Source: Dactylorhiza incarnata (lineage: Eukaryota > Streptophyta > Magnoliopsida > Asparagales > Orchidaceae). From it: a stretch of 64,000 nucleotides of DNA. How positions within the stretch are numbered: position 1 is the stretch's first letter; every line of letters begins with the position of its first letter. Shown here one piece after another: positions 1 through 11,221 of the stretch. The notes under the pieces are model-generated. The model saw nothing but the letters and a program-made list of their open reading frames with translations. It did no database searches and was not told where the DNA came from. The translations under genes and the position numbers were made by a program. Where the stretch lies: the NCBI GenBank assembly GCA_033032865.1, contig JAWHQI010000013.1:5394001-5458000 (forward strand), read 5' to 3'.

Positions 1-1012
1 TGGTTCTGGATGATGGACTTTTGATTGTCCCTTAGGGTAGACAATTTATCAAGCACACTGTTTAGTTGTTGTCCAATTAAATGGGTAACTTGATTTATAT
101 TGGCTATTTCATCCCCAGTATTTTCCATAGCAATTGCAGCAGTTTGATATACATTGGAGTTTTGATGGTTTATGTGGTTGATATCTTCTTGGAGGGCATC
201 TATCCTGGCAAAGAGATCATTTCTGCAACCTGTGATAGCCTGATTTATATAGGCTTCAAATCTTTCTCTTTGTCTATCCAATAGACTTTCCATATGTGAC
301 AAAAAGTCAGGTGATGGAATCATGGGAGCTGTGTTGGGTAGAGGATGTGGTTCAGCTTCTATTCTAAGAGGTGAAGGCAACATTGTTGAATGACCTGTAT
401 GCTCCCCCTCCATTGGTGCAGGGGTTTCTGAGTGGTGGTCATGTTCTTCTCCTTATGAGAATGTATGTATGCCATTATTGAGAAAATCATTTAGGGATCC
501 GTTAGAGTGATCATGTTCTTCAACATCTGCATTACTACTTGGTTCTCTTTCAGGCAGCTCCAGATGAGCTGGATCCAATTCCTCTTAAGGTGTAGGATAA
601 CTATCCATTCTAGGGGTTTTTTCTCTCACATGCTCCCCCTCAACTGGAGTCAGGCGTTCTTGAGGAACTTGAGGTGATGTGACAGGGGTCTTTGAGCCTT
701 GAGCAGAAGGTTCACCTACATCATTCTTTGTGAACCTTTTCTCCCACCGCTCACTGTTCTGACATCTATCTTCTTGAGATAGTGGAGAGATATTAATTCT
801 AAAATTTTAAGGAGATGTAGGATGGTATTCCAGAGATATAAAGATAGAATTCTTCCAAATTTTGGAGAGTTGATGTTTTCTGTAATCATGTCGAACATTA
901 ACTTTACCCAATCAGTCCTTTTGTTTAAGATTACTCTGACCATTATTTCAAACATTCCTTTTGAGACTCGATCAAGCGACTTTAGGGTGGACCTTGTGTG
1001 AGATCCAGCCCA
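1..1012 (-). pseudogene. extra ORF after pol in Copia A (partial)
   Basis: A coherent reading runs along the minus strand downstream of RNase H, interrupted by a frameshift near 780 and stops near 588 and 453. The N-terminal part (about 716-960) reads NKRTDWVKLMFDMI and FGRILSLYLW, loosely like the 'putative plant transposon protein' domain found in extra ORFs of plant retrotransposons (low certainty). A Pro/Glu-rich linker follows, then a long polar, probably coiled-coil segment (about 1-300: ERFEAYINQAI, LFARIDALQEDINHINHQN, LNSVLDKLSTLRDNQ). Its continuation lies outside the window. The function of such ORFs is unknown; envelope-like roles have been proposed for SIRE elements, but no signal peptide or membrane segment is apparent here. 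Confidence 0.6.
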
Positions 1013-1057
1013 TCAAAATATTTCATACTTACTAAAAGGGAATATAATGGATTCAAC

Positions 1058-4000
1058 ATACCCTATTTCAAGAACTTAATATGCCCAATTCAATTTTGAA
1101 TTAATTGAACTTAGAATCATCAAGGGGCTTAGTGAAAATGTCAGCTATCCGCCCCTCTGTATTAACATACTCAAGGCAGATGTCCTCCTTTTCTACATGC
1201 TCCCTAATGAAATGATATCTAATTTCAATATGCTTTGTTCTGTTGTGTGCCACAAGATTTTTGGCAATGGAAATGACACTTGAGGAATCACAAAAGAGAG
1301 GTGTTCTCTTGATGTGCAGATTCTAATCCTCTAATTGGTGTTGAATCCATAGGAGTTGTTCACAGCAACTGCTAGCAGAAATGTATTCTGATTCAGCTGT
1401 GGAGATAGCAATGATGTTTTGCTTTTTACTACTCCAGGACACAAGCCTTCTCCCCAGGAACTGACAAGTTCCTGAAGTGCTTTTCCTGTCCTCTTTGCAC
1501 CCAGCAAATTCTGCATCAGAATATCCACATAGCTCAAAATCATCTGACTTAGGATACCAGAGCCCCAGATTTGGAGTACCCATCAGATATCTCAGAATTC
1601 TTTTCACAGCTGAGTAATGAGATTCTTTGGGGTTCACTTGATATCTTGCACAGACACAAGTAGCAAACATGATGTCTGGCCTACTAGCAGTGAGGTAGAG
1701 CAATGAGCCAGTTATGCTTATATACATGGACTCATTATAGGGTTTCCCTTTTTCATCCTTGTCTAGAGACACAGTTGAACCCATAAGAGTTCTCATATGG
1801 GTAGAGTTCTCCATACCAAATTTCTTTATGATATCCAAGGTAAATTTGGTATGAGAAATAAAAATTCCTTCCTCAGATTGCTTTACTTGTAGACCAAAGA
1901 AATACTTTAGCTCTCCCATACTGTTCATTTCAAATTTACTTTGCATAAGTTTAGCAAACTTTTTGCAAAGGCTCCATCTGTTGATCCAAATATAATGTCA
2001 TCAACATATATCTGGACCAAAAGGATCTCGCCCTTCAACTCTCTTAAGAAAAGAGTCTTATCTATTTCCCCCCTTGAGAACTTGTTTTCAAGGAGAAAGG
2101 TAGACAATGTCTCATATTAGGCTCTTGGAGCTTGCTTTAGCCCATATAAGGCTTTCTTGAGGAAATATACATGATCAGGAAAGTTTGGTGAGATAAAACC
2201 TGGTGGTTGAGCTACATAGACTTCCTCTTTTAGATTTCCATTTAGGAATGCTGATTTGACATCCATTTGATAAACTTTGAACCCCTTGTATGCAGCATAG
2301 GCTAGAAAGAGTCTGATGGCCTCCAATCTAGCAACATGTGCAAATGTCTGATCAAAGTCTATGCCTTCCTCCTGCATGTATTCTTGAGCTACCAGCCTTT
2401 CCTTGTTCTTTACAATCAATCCAGCTTCATCCATTTTATTTCTGTAGACCCACTTTGTCCTAATGATATTATGCCCTTGTGGCATTGGGACAAGTTTCCA
2501 TACCTTGCACCTTTTGAACTGATTTATCTCTTCTTACATAGCCATAACCCAGAATTGGTCTCTGTTGGCCTCCTCAAATTTCTTGGGCTCAAGTTGGGAC
2601 AGAAAACTAAGATGCGTGTTTTCATTTAATGCATTTCTTCTGGTTCTTACTCCATCAGTGAGCTCACCAATTATCTGATTTGCTGGATGATTTCTATGAT
2701 GTCTCATAGCAATAGGCGTTACTCTTGCCAGTTCTCTTGTTTCCGTAACATCTTCAGCCCCTACTTCTTGGATCTCATTTGGGGGATTTTGCTCTTCAGT
2801 AGACTCTTCTACTGATTCTGGAATGGATTCCATTATGGAGGACTTATTCTCCTCAACTGGTTCTTCTACTCTGATTTTAAGGTTCTCTAATCTTTCTTCA
2901 ATTCCTGCATTGGATAAACTGGAGTAAGGATTATGCATCATGCTGCTCTCATCAAATAATGTGAATAGATTCCTTAATTATAAGAGCATTCTTATTGAAG
3001 ACTCTGTAGGCCTTGCTATGCTTGATATATCCTACAAAGACACCTTCATAACTCTTTTCAGAGAATTTGGTAATATAGTGCTTATTGTTTTTCAGCACAT
3101 AACATTTACTTCCAAAGATTTGGAAGTAAGCTGGTGTTGGCTTCTTACCCTTAATTAGCTCCTAAGGAGTCTTATTATGGTTCTTATTGATGAGTGCTCT
3201 ATTTTGCACATGACATGCAGTGTTAACTGCCTCAACTCAAAGGTATTCTGGGAGTGAGGACACTTAGCATGGTCCTCCCAGCTTCAATAAGTGTTCTATT
3301 TTTCCTCTCAGCCACCCCATTCTGTTGGGGAGTTCTGGGAGAAGAAAACTCTTATAGGATACTTTCTTCTTCACAGAAATAGGTCATTAACCCAGACTAA
3401 AATTCAGTTCCATGATCACTTCTGATTTGGACCACAGAGTTGTTTACTTCATTCTGAATTTGTTTGACAAAATTCTTGAATGTACTTAGGGTATCAGACT
3501 TGTGTTTCAAAAAGAACACCCAGGCAAATCTAGAATGATCATCAACAATAACTAATGTATAAGCCATACCTCCTAGGCTGTGCACTGCCATAGGACCAAA
3601 TAGGTCCATGTGTAGTAGGTATAAGCACCTAGTGGATTCTATGTCATGTATGCTTCTAAATGAAGTCCTTGTTTGTTTGCCCATTTGACATGCATGACAA
3701 GGACTCATCTCTAAGCAATACAGCTTAGGAGCATCTCTTACCAAGTTCTCTGTCATTAATTTTATGAAAGACTTGTAGTTGACGTGGGCTAGTCTCTTAT
3801 GCCACTTTACACAAGCAGACACTCCATCATTTGCTATAAGACATATAGGCTCATTTTTCCTAATGCAAATGAAATTTAGACAATAAATATTTCCACTCGT
3901 AGTGCCTGTTAGAATGGAATCATTCTCACAATCCTTAATCATGCACTTATCCTTGTGGAAAGAAACATCATATCCTAGGTCACACAGCTGACTTATGCTT

Positions 4001-4239
4001 ATAAGGTTATGTTGTAACCCTTCCACATAAGCTATTCTTGTGATAGTGATACTGCCATTTGTGATCTTACCATAGCCCTTGACTACACCTCTGTCAGATC
4101 CACCAAATTTAACTTTGGGTCCATCTTCTACAGGTGCAAACTCCTTCAATAGGCTTCTTGTTCTAGTCATATGCCTGGAACATCCACTGTCCAAGTACCA
4201 CATAGGAGTCTTGGTGGTTTTGGACATACCTGCAAAAAC
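1058..4239 (-). pseudogene. pol: Copia A pol (protease-integrase-RT-RNase H)
   Basis: Protease is at about 4200 (WYLDSGCSRHMT, catalytic DSG). Integrase follows with its H-H-C-C region (HKRLAHVN, CHACQMGKQ) and catalytic Asp in MDLFGPM and RSDHGTEF; a stop directly follows GTEF at 3397. The frame resumes with [23 protein letters not shown] has [13 protein letters not shown] (about 2250) and an intact YVDDIIFGS (about 2000). RNase H has GYSDAEFAGC and STAESEYISAS, an in-frame TAG near 1323, then KHIEIRYHFIREHVEKE and IFTKPLDDSKF. At least five disruptions make it a pseudogene, although the RT catalytic box is preserved. Confidence 0.9.
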
Positions 4240-4289
4240 AATTATACTTCCTTAGGAACCCATTGTCTTTTGGGTCCTAGGTGCTTGTT

Positions 4290-6343
4290 AGATGATGAAT
4301 TTGCAGCCTGCCTTTTTGTTGTCATGTGAGAATGATTCTTAACAGTCTAAGGCAAAATGCCCTACTTTTCCACAACACCAGCATTCAAATCTATTGTATC
4401 TAGAGTTTCTTGTGGTGTTTGGTCTGACTACGTTAGCCTGTTGTTTAACATATAACCTTCCCTTCTTGGAGGCAGAAGGGTTTTCTCCAACATGGCAACT
4501 TCTGCAGGCTTTTATTGGAGGATTCTTTTGGGGTGCAGATAGTGCACTCTTCCTAAGGAGAGTTTGTCTCTTGCTTATCCAGGTAGAAGGCAGCTTAATA
4601 CTGCTGTCTAACTTATGACTTTTTTGCATCCATAGATGCTACTGTGATCATATGAATTTGTGGGTATGATCACTTTTCTAAAGACAGTCTTTCCTTGGGT
4701 AGATTTCCCATGGTTTTCACCTGGAGTGTAGCCCAAACCTTGCTTATTTGTTTGTGAAAAGCTACCAATCAAGGGAAGAACTGTTTGTGGCTTGGAATAA
4801 TTAGTCACAATTTTCTTTTCTTTTAAAACCATATCCTTCAGCTCTTTAATTCTAAAATTCTTGCGCTTGATTACTTCAGTCAAGGTGTTGGTGCTCAGTG
4901 GAGGGATTAATAATTTGGCTTTCTATTGAGCTAGCTCAGTTACTTTCTTAAGAAGTTCATCTCTCTTCCCACTCAAGGAGATGATCTCTGCAGCTTGTGC
5001 CTTACAGAGAGCTTTTGCTTTCTTAAGAGCATCAAGCAGTGCACCAAATTTCTCTATGTACCCAGTATCAACTTCTTCTTCTGTTGAAGAGGAGCTGGCA
5101 TCTGAATCTGTGTTAGAGAGGGTAGGAGATGCTTTAGGGATTACCTATTTGTGATGAGTTTCATCACAACATTCTTCATCTGAGAGAGCCATGGCTGCTA
5201 TGTGGCTGTCTGATTCTGATGAGGAGCAATCAATGTTACTATCACTGAGTGTCTTCACTTTCTTTGCCACAAAACTTTTCTCTGACTTCCTGTTCTTTGA
5301 GTGCTTTCTATCTTCACTCTTTTCTTGTCTTTTGGATGGACATTCAGCAATGACATGTCCAGGCTTGTTGCAACTGTAACAAATAATGTTAGAAGAATTA
5401 TGTTTACCAGTTTTGGAATTATACCTGTCTGATTTGTGTTTTCTTCTAGGCTTGTCTTCTTAACAGCATCATATATTCTGTTCCCTCCTTTTCTGTTTCT
5501 CAGCAGTTTCTTAAATTGCCCGGTGAATAGTGAGAGATCTTCATCAGAGAGTTCTGAGGTGGAGTTGCTTAAGGTCTCTTCCTTTGAAACATAGACAAGC
5601 TCCACTGTCTTGTGCTTCCTGGAAGCTTCAGCTTTAAAGGCCACTACCTTTTCTCTGGAGTAAGCCTTGGAGTTTTCCTCCTCAGCCTTTCTGGTATTCA
5701 GCTGTAGCTCACATGATAAGAGCTTGCCATACAACTGTCTAGGATCCATAGCTCCCAGATTGCCAACTTCTCTTATTGCACATAGCTTTATGTCCCATTC
5801 TTTGTTCAGAGATCTCAGGAACTTATCATTTAATTCATAGTTGGTGAACTCTCTTTCATAAATTCTGAGTCCATTGACAATCCTGAAGAACTTCTCATAG
5901 TAGGTAGCTATGTCATCCTTCTTATCTTGCCTGAAGGATTCATACTCCTGATTCAGGAGGGATTTCATGTCATCCCTGACTTCCTCAGTTCCTTCCATAT
6001 AGACAACTAAGGAGTCCCACATTTCCTTAGCTGTTTGCAATGAATTAGATTTTGAAAAGTTGAATCATAAATTGCATTCACAATGATGTTCATAGCCCTT
6101 TTGTCCATGGTGACCAAGGAAACTTCATCCTTGGTGAAATAAGATAATTTCTTAGGTGTAGGAACAACTGTTGGATCCACAGGAATATTCATGGGAATAT
6201 AGGGTCCTTCTTCTACTGCCAAAGACTCTAGGGTCTAAGGCTTCCCTGTACAACCTAATTATATGCTTCCAGATGGGAAAGTTCTCCTCGGTGTAGACGG
6301 GCAGCTTCATTGAGCTAATCTCCTTATGATGCTCACCAGCCAT
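4290..6343 (-). pseudogene. gag: Copia A gag
   Basis: The start is placed at MAGEHH (6343), which aligns with MAGGDQ of element D; upstream codons lie in the leader. The capsid-like UBN2-type region reads FPIWKHIIRLYRE, TAKEMWDSL, LLNQEYESF, VNGLRIYEREFTNYELNDKF. A first zinc knuckle, CYSCNKPGHVIAEC (5340-5381), is followed by an acidic Ser-rich stretch, a coiled coil (about 5080-4780) and a second knuckle, CWCCGKVGHFALDC (4342-4383). Frameshifts near 6222 and 6030 and stops near 4923 and 4341 break the frame. Two well-separated knuckles are a shared trait of A, D and B/C here. Confidence 0.85.
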
Positions 6344-6410
6344 TTGTTTATCACAACCCACTAGATTTGTAGATCTTGTTCTAAGCTGTTAAGCCTTTAA
6401 ACTCAACCTA

Positions 6411-6422
6411 CCTCTGATACCA
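6411..6422 (-). other. primer binding site of Copia A
   Basis: The minus strand reads TGGTATCAGAGG two bases inside the LTR. This complements the 3' end of plant initiator tRNA-Met, the usual primer of plant Copia elements, and fixes the transcription direction as minus. Confidence 0.93.
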
Positions 6423-6644
6423 ATTGAAAGATTATGGGTTGACTATAAACTACACCTAGAGGAGGGTGATTAGGTGTTTTCAAATTTCTTTGCTTTTTAA
6501 TAGTTTATCAATCACAGCACACAAACATCTCAAAAAACACATAATGATTTATAGTGGTTCCCAGCAAGATAATGTGTCTAGAGGTAGTCCATTGTCCCTC
6601 CCACCTATCTAGCAGTGTGCTAGACTGGGCAACTTCTCCAACTT

Positions 6645-6826
6645 AGATCTTTTCACTATAATCAGATCTTACAACTCAGGTTCACACAGAACCTTACAAA
6701 GCTCAGACTTTACAAGTCCTACAAACTCAGATCTTCAATAAGATCCTACAAAAATTCAGGTTCACCAAGAACCCTACCAACTCAGATCGATCACTAGATC
6801 CTACAGCTCAGACTCACAAAGAGTCC
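6645..6826 (-). repeat. tandem mini-hairpin array in Copia A LTR
   Basis: Seven units of about 25 bp share the frame CTCAG / stem / short loop / stem / CCTACAAA. The stems differ between units but pair: AGATCT/AGATCT, AGGTTC/GAACCT, GACTT/AAGTC, GATCTT/AAGATC, GGTTC/GAACC, GATC/GATC, GACTC/GAGTC, with loops of 3-13 bases. The array is downstream of the TATA-like site, so it should lie in the transcribed leader. Confidence 0.8.
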
Positions 6827-7399
6827 TACAAAGTAATACAGAGATGTTGTTGTAGAAGAGAAGATTTCAGAAATGAAGGCTTGAATCACAGATCTTCTTC
6901 TTCTTCTTGTAGCAGTAAGCCCAAAGATCTTGTGGATCAATGAACCTTTCTTTAGAATCTTCTGTAGATCTTTACAGCATAACAACAATGAAGATTCTTC
7001 TTTTTGTTGATTCTTTTCTTTCTCTCTTCAGGAAATATGAGTGAGAATAAAGCTTGAGAGAATTACTGAGCAAGTGTATTGCTGCAGATAAAATTATCTT
7101 CTTTTATATGCTCTGCAATTTTGCATAAAACCCCTTATTGATTATTCCATAATCAATTTCCCGTTTGAACTCGTATTGCAGAATTGGCAATTCTTTATTA
7201 TAATTACTAGCCTTTCTTGGAACTTGCAGAATATAGAAATAATAAATCTCTTTCTTAAATACTGTGTAACGACTATATTCTGTAGAGAATATATCATTTG
7301 CTGCTCCTTGATTTGTGCGCAAGATAGAAGGCGTGCACATTCCCTGAATATCAATTTCCAAGAAAGTCTGTGCATTAAATGTTGCTTTGTAATCTGTCA

Positions 7400-7985
7400 A
7401 GACGATGTTAATCCTTCAAGACGATATCGTCTTGATCCATGTATACGACATATATACTTCATGACGATATCATCGATATTCTTCCTTCTTCACGACTCTA
7501 CTTAATATCAGAATGATATCACTTCTTCTAGACGACATCGTCGAGATATTACTTTCATTTGTACTTAGACTTATTCTTTAGGCTGGCTGGCCTTTTTTAA
7601 GGTGATATCGTCTTGATCTTCTAGACGATATAAGGTCTTCAAGTCGATGTTTGTTTATATGAACCTTTCTTTATGAAGTTAGGAGTTATATCTTTTATTC
7701 CATTAAGGTTGAACTTCTTCTTCAAGACGATATCGTAGAGACATCTTAGCTTTATCCGCGATAAGCTTTCTTCAAGACGGTGTCGTCGATATTTGAACTT
7801 AGCTTTCTCCACGACAAGCATTCTTCAAGACGATGTCGTCGATATCTGAACTTAGCTTTTTCTACGTCAAGCTTTCTACAATCTTCAATACGTTGTGTCT
7901 TCATCAAGATGATATCGTCGAAACTATTTTGACAATAAGATACTTTTCTCCACGATTCTTCTGCTAAGTCTTGAGACGATATTTT
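7400..7985 (-). repeat. palindrome array in U3 of Copia A LTR
   Basis: About ten near-copies of GACGATATCGTC are irregularly spaced. The best is a perfect 20-bp palindrome at 7416-7435 (TCAAGACGATATCGTCTTGA). Variants include GACGACATCGTC and GACGATGTCGTC. The same array occurs in A' (62340-62880). The position upstream of the TATA-like site suggests a regulatory role, but this is inference. Confidence 0.75.
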
Positions 7986-8152
7986 ACTTAGTTAATTTTC
8001 AATACTTTTATCGATTACATACCGATGATGTAGATTTGATGCATCTGTCATAAAATAAACTTAAACACAACATCAAAGACAAACTAGCTTATCTATACTT
8101 ATGTTCCTACTTCAAATCTAGAGACATTGAAGGCACAATACCCAACAACATC

Positions 8153-8295
8153 CCTTCTATGACCATATTGTATAACTATTATCCGGGGTAATGTGTTACA
8201 AAGTTGATGATCCATAAGATGTGATGTGAATTATCTTATTGATAATCATCATTAATAATTATAAGTGGCACTTCTAGGCTAACATTGGCTCTTAG
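8153..8295. other. unassigned flank between elements A and E1
   Basis: AT-rich sequence with no open frame or repeat that I recognise. It continues after E1 at 13849, because E1 inserted here with a GATAC duplication. Confidence 0.5.
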
Positions 8296-8300
8296 GATAC

Positions 8301-9608
8301 TGTTGGAACATGGTTTTCCGCATCCCTTTGATTTGAGAATAACAAATCCTACTTGTATTTGATCTTGTTTGCCATTGTGTTTTTAGCATGCAGGTTTGAA
8401 CTGATATAACACTAGATTGCTGCATTATTGGTATGTAACTGCTCACAAGCAGAAGTTTTGATTATGGTCTAACGCCATGCGTTAAGACTTAACGTTGGGC
8501 GTTGATGATCGACGGAATGGCTTGTCGATCGACGGGATGGCTTGCTGATCGATGGGATGGCTTGTCGCTGAGATAATCGACGAGATAGCTTGCCGACTGA
8601 GAAAATGAAAGAGGTTCAATGCTAGGCATTAGGTCTTAACGCGGGGCGTTAACTCTCGATGATTATGGCAAGGAGGCAAGTAGCTGTGATTGCAGGGCCA
8701 CTTTAGGAATGATTTGACCTAAAGCGAGCGTTAGCCTCAACGCCAGCATCAGGGTTGCCTAAAATGGATATTTCCTCAAGTGCAGAATCTCCTTCCCGTT
8801 TTGAAGATCCAAGCCATCAAAACAATTCCATATTGGGTCAACTCCAGGCGTTATCCTTAATGCCGGCATTAGCCTTCAGTCCTATAAATTGATGGACTTC
8901 GTCTTCTCCAACTAATGATTGAAGAGAGCCCTATTCCAGCACTTCAGAAACTCTGAGAGGGCCGTATTTTCCAGACCATCATCTCCCACACAAATTCGAG
9001 AGAGGAATTCAAGGAGGACCAGATCAACGCTTACTCAACGCGAAGAACGCACGCTTCGACTTCGAGAATATTCAGTGAGCCTTCGCCATCTCCAGAATTC
9101 TTCATAGGGAGTTTTGATTTGTGTTTTGTATTTTATTTGTAACCTTTTTATTATAATCGTGAATTGAATTCGCCTCATGTTGGCGACTAGGTCTGGGTAG
9201 GACTTAGGGAGGAAATCACCTCGTGTTGGCGACTGGATCTAGGGAGTAGATCTAGGGGGTGCTCGAGGCCTTTTCGGGGATAGAAGGGCTAGAGCGGCTT
9301 GAAGCCGTATCCAGGAGAGATCGGCTAAAGCCAATCGGTTCTTGGTGAGAAGAGTCGGTATAGAAAACAAAAAGAATATTTTACTTTATCGCCTACGATT
9401 TCTAGCGTCATAAGAAATCAAATTTTGTAATCTTATATTTCAAGTTAATAAAGTCATGTATTTCATTTATATTACTTAATCTCCTCTTTTTGTGTGGTAT
9501 TATCATTTGTTTAATCTCTTATCATTTCAAGTATTTCAAAATATAACAAAAGTTTTAAAACCCTTATTCACCCCCCCCCCCCCTCTAAGGGTGCCTTAAG
9601 ATCCAACA
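8301..9608 (+). repeat. 5' LTR of E1
   Basis: Begins TGTTGGAACATGG, ends CCAACA, 1308 bp. U3 carries repeated palindromic variants of TAACGCNNGCGTTA (about 8470-8880). A TATA box lies at 8883. The downstream part contains stem-forming stretches such as CGGCTT-G-AAGCCG (about 9297) and a run of 13 C (9571-9583) before the terminus. Highly similar to 12523-13843. Confidence 0.93.
8883..8889 (+). promoter_or_regulatory. TATA box of E1 5' LTR
   Basis: TATAAAT after CAGTCC, about 580 bp into the LTR and 720 bp before its end. The counterpart in the other LTR is at 13120-13126, in the same context. Transcription would start roughly 30 bp downstream. Confidence 0.65.
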
Positions 9609-9610
9609 AG

Positions 9611-9622
9611 TTGTATCAGAGC
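9611..9622 (+). other. primer binding site of E1
   Basis: TTGTATCAGAGC two bases after the LTR end. It differs by one base from the canonical TGGTATCAGAGC complementary to initiator tRNA-Met, probably a G-to-T change. Confidence 0.9.
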
Positions 9623-9657
9623 TAGGTTATCCCAATACGGTCTAACAACTGGGAATA

Positions 9658-10560
9658 ATGGCGCTTCATGATCTCGCTTTCCATGAAGGGCAAAGAATAA
9701 GTAGATATCCACTTTTCACCGGAACTGATTATAACTATTGGAGAACACGAATGTGTTATTTTCTAATAAATTTAGATCTAGACATTTGGGCTAGTCTTGA
9801 AACACCGTATACTACTCCTACTTATGTTGTTGGAGAAGTAACCATGGAAAAGCCTAAAGATAGATGGGATGATGGGGACAAAAATAATGCTAAAGCTATG
9901 AATGCCTTATTTTGTGCACTAGATAGGACTGAATTTAATAGAGTTTGTGCTTGTGAAACTGCTTATGACATTTGGAATTTGCTTGAACTAACTCATGAAG
10001 GTACCTCTCAGGTTAAAGACTCAAAGCTCTTCCAACTGGAGTCGGAGTTTGAAAGATTCAGAATGGATCCAGAAGAGGACGTTGACTCGATGTACACCCA
10101 TTTTACTAAGATTATGAACGCCTCAAAGATCCTTAGAAAAACCTTCTCGAACGATGACTTGGTGAGGAAGATCCTTCGATCTCTCCCTCCGAAGTTCAAC
10201 CCAAAGGTGACAGCTATTTCGGAATCACACGATCTAAGACGGCTCCAGATTGAGAGCCTCATTGGGAACTTCAAAACCCATGAGGTAGAATTCAAAATCC
10301 AAGTCGAAGAATACACCAAAGAACCAAAGAAGAAAGCCTTGGAACTAAAGTCAAGGAAAGAGGATGACAACGAGGAAGAAGATGAGGAGAGTCTCTTTGT
10401 GAAAAATTTCACAAAGTTCATGAAGAATCCAGAAAGGAGGAACACCTTTCGCAAGTACTTCCGAAAAGGATCATCTTCCAAAAAGGAGAAAAATCAAGCG
10501 ACGACGATGAAGAGCGGCCTTCACCCGAGTGCTTCCACTGTAGGAAGACAGGGCATATAA
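9658..10560 (+). CDS. gag: E1 gag, capsid part (UBN2-type)
   Basis: A 300-codon frame from the ATG in AATAATGGCG, the same start context as gag of E2. It reads FTGTDYNYWRTRMCYFL (residues about 20-36), a KNNAKAMNALFCALD segment, YDIWNLLELTHEGTSQVK, a helix-rich FERFRMDPEEDVDSMYTHF and RKILRSLPPKFNPKVTAI: the conserved order of SIRE-type Copia gag (capsid). A Lys/Glu-rich tail follows. The last about 20 residues are out of the original frame because of a shift near 10493; the true continuation is annotated separately. The protein would form the virus-like particle that packages element RNA. Confidence 0.87.
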   Translation: MALHDLAFHEGQRISRYPLFTGTDYNYWRTRMCYFLINLDLDIWASLETPYTTPTYVVGEVTMEKPKDRWDDGDKNNAKAMNALFCALDRTEFNRVCACETAYDIWNLLELTHEGTSQVKDSKLFQLESEFERFRMDPEEDVDSMYTHFTKIMNASKILRKTFSNDDLVRKILRSLPPKFNPKVTAISESHDLRRLQIESLIGNFKTHEVEFKIQVEEYTKEPKKKALELKSRKEDDNEEEDEESLFVKNFTKFMKNPERRNTFRKYFRKGSSSKKEKNQATTMKSGLHPSASTVGRQGI

Positions 10561-11160
10561 GAAGTCAATGCCCAAAGTACTTAAAAGAACAAAAAGAGAA
10601 GTGACATAAAGGAAGGGAAAAGAAGAACGTTTTGTAGGCTGCAACGTGGGATGATTCTTCATCCGAAATTTTAAACGGGTCATCTTCAAGCGATAGTGAT
10701 GAGGCAAATCCGTGCCTCATGGGGAAGAGCCATGAATCAACGGACGACGATTGCAGTGTCTAAAGCGACACTGAGGTAATTCCTACTACCTATGATGACC
10801 TTTATTTTGAGTACATGAAAACATGTAAATCCTTTAGTAAAAGCCTAAAAGATCTTAATCTTCTAAAAACTAAAAATAAAATTCTTTTAAAAAAAAATAA
10901 AAAATTAAGTAAGTAAAAACTTTGGGAAAGAGATAGGGTCTAGCCAAGGAAATAATCATAACTTGGCAAGGACAAAAGAACTTGAAAATAATCTTTCTAA
11001 GGCTCTCTCAAATATCGAATCTCTCACAAATCAAAAGAGAGACTTAGAAAGAAGTTTAAAAATCTCTCTTTCCGAAACTGAAAATGAAAAGAAAAATTTT
11101 GCAAAGAGGTGTGGAAATATAGTTAGTGAAAACTTCGCTAATGTTTGCATCAACAAGTGA
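10497..11160 (+). pseudogene. gag: E1 gag, nucleocapsid and coiled-coil tail
   Basis: In the frame following the shift, an acidic linker SDDDEERPSPE leads into a zinc knuckle CFHCRKTGHIRSQC (10530-10571), a Ser/Asp-rich stretch and a Lys-rich coil; stops occur near 10602 and 10761. At 10963-11160 another frame encodes a coiled coil (ELENNLSKALSNIESLTN). In autonomous relatives the protease motif would follow here. Instead the coding sequence ends, so the missing pol is a property of this element type rather than of the frameshift. Confidence 0.7.
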
Positions 11161-11221
11161 ATTCGGAGACCTTTGACCCAAACTTAAAAATTTATGAAAT
11201 AAAAAGCCAAAGATAACTCCA

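Larger units (their letters stand above)
1..8147 (-). mobile_element. Copia element A (SIRE/Maximus-like), 3' end outside window
   Basis: On the minus strand the order is LTR (6425-8147), primer site, gag, PR-IN-RT-RNaseH and an additional ORF running off the left edge. The order PR, IN, RT, RNase H defines Ty1/Copia; the long gag and the extra ORF after pol point to the SIRE/Maximus lineage. The right edge is followed by ACATC (8148-8152), a possible target-site duplicate whose partner lies outside. The coding regions carry several stops and frameshifts, so this copy is not autonomous. The same family is represented by the oppositely oriented A' at 61515-63840. Confidence 0.9.
6425..8147 (-). 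repeat. 5' LTR of Copia A
   Basis: It begins TGTTGGGTATTGTGCC on the minus strand (8147) and ends TTTCA before the primer site. It matches the 62154-63840 LTR of A' along its length. In element order it holds a palindrome-rich U3 (7400-7985), a TATA-like site (TATAAAAG, 7102-7109), a hairpin array (6645-6826) and a C-rich tract near the end. The copy in A' lacks about 12 bases just before the terminus. Length is 1723 bp. Confidence 0.92.

Noticed and set aside
2336..2629. Plus-strand frames opposite Copia A pol (also 4394-4618, 5191-5379).
   Set aside because: They are shadows of the minus-strand gag-pol; no domain or codon bias.
6411..6422. TGGTATCAGAGG as part of a tRNA-Met gene.
   Set aside because: Only the 12-nt primer site is present next to an LTR; no cloverleaf.
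7104..7400. 98-codon frame (and relative at 62921-63178) in the A-family LTR.
   Set aside because: Both copies are open, but it lies just upstream of TATA and looks like palindrome-rich U3/promoter DNA; kept as non-coding, low certainty.
10008..10481. 157-codon minus-strand frame across E1 gag.
   Set aside because: Antisense shadow of the conserved gag frame, Ser-rich due to the complementary codons.
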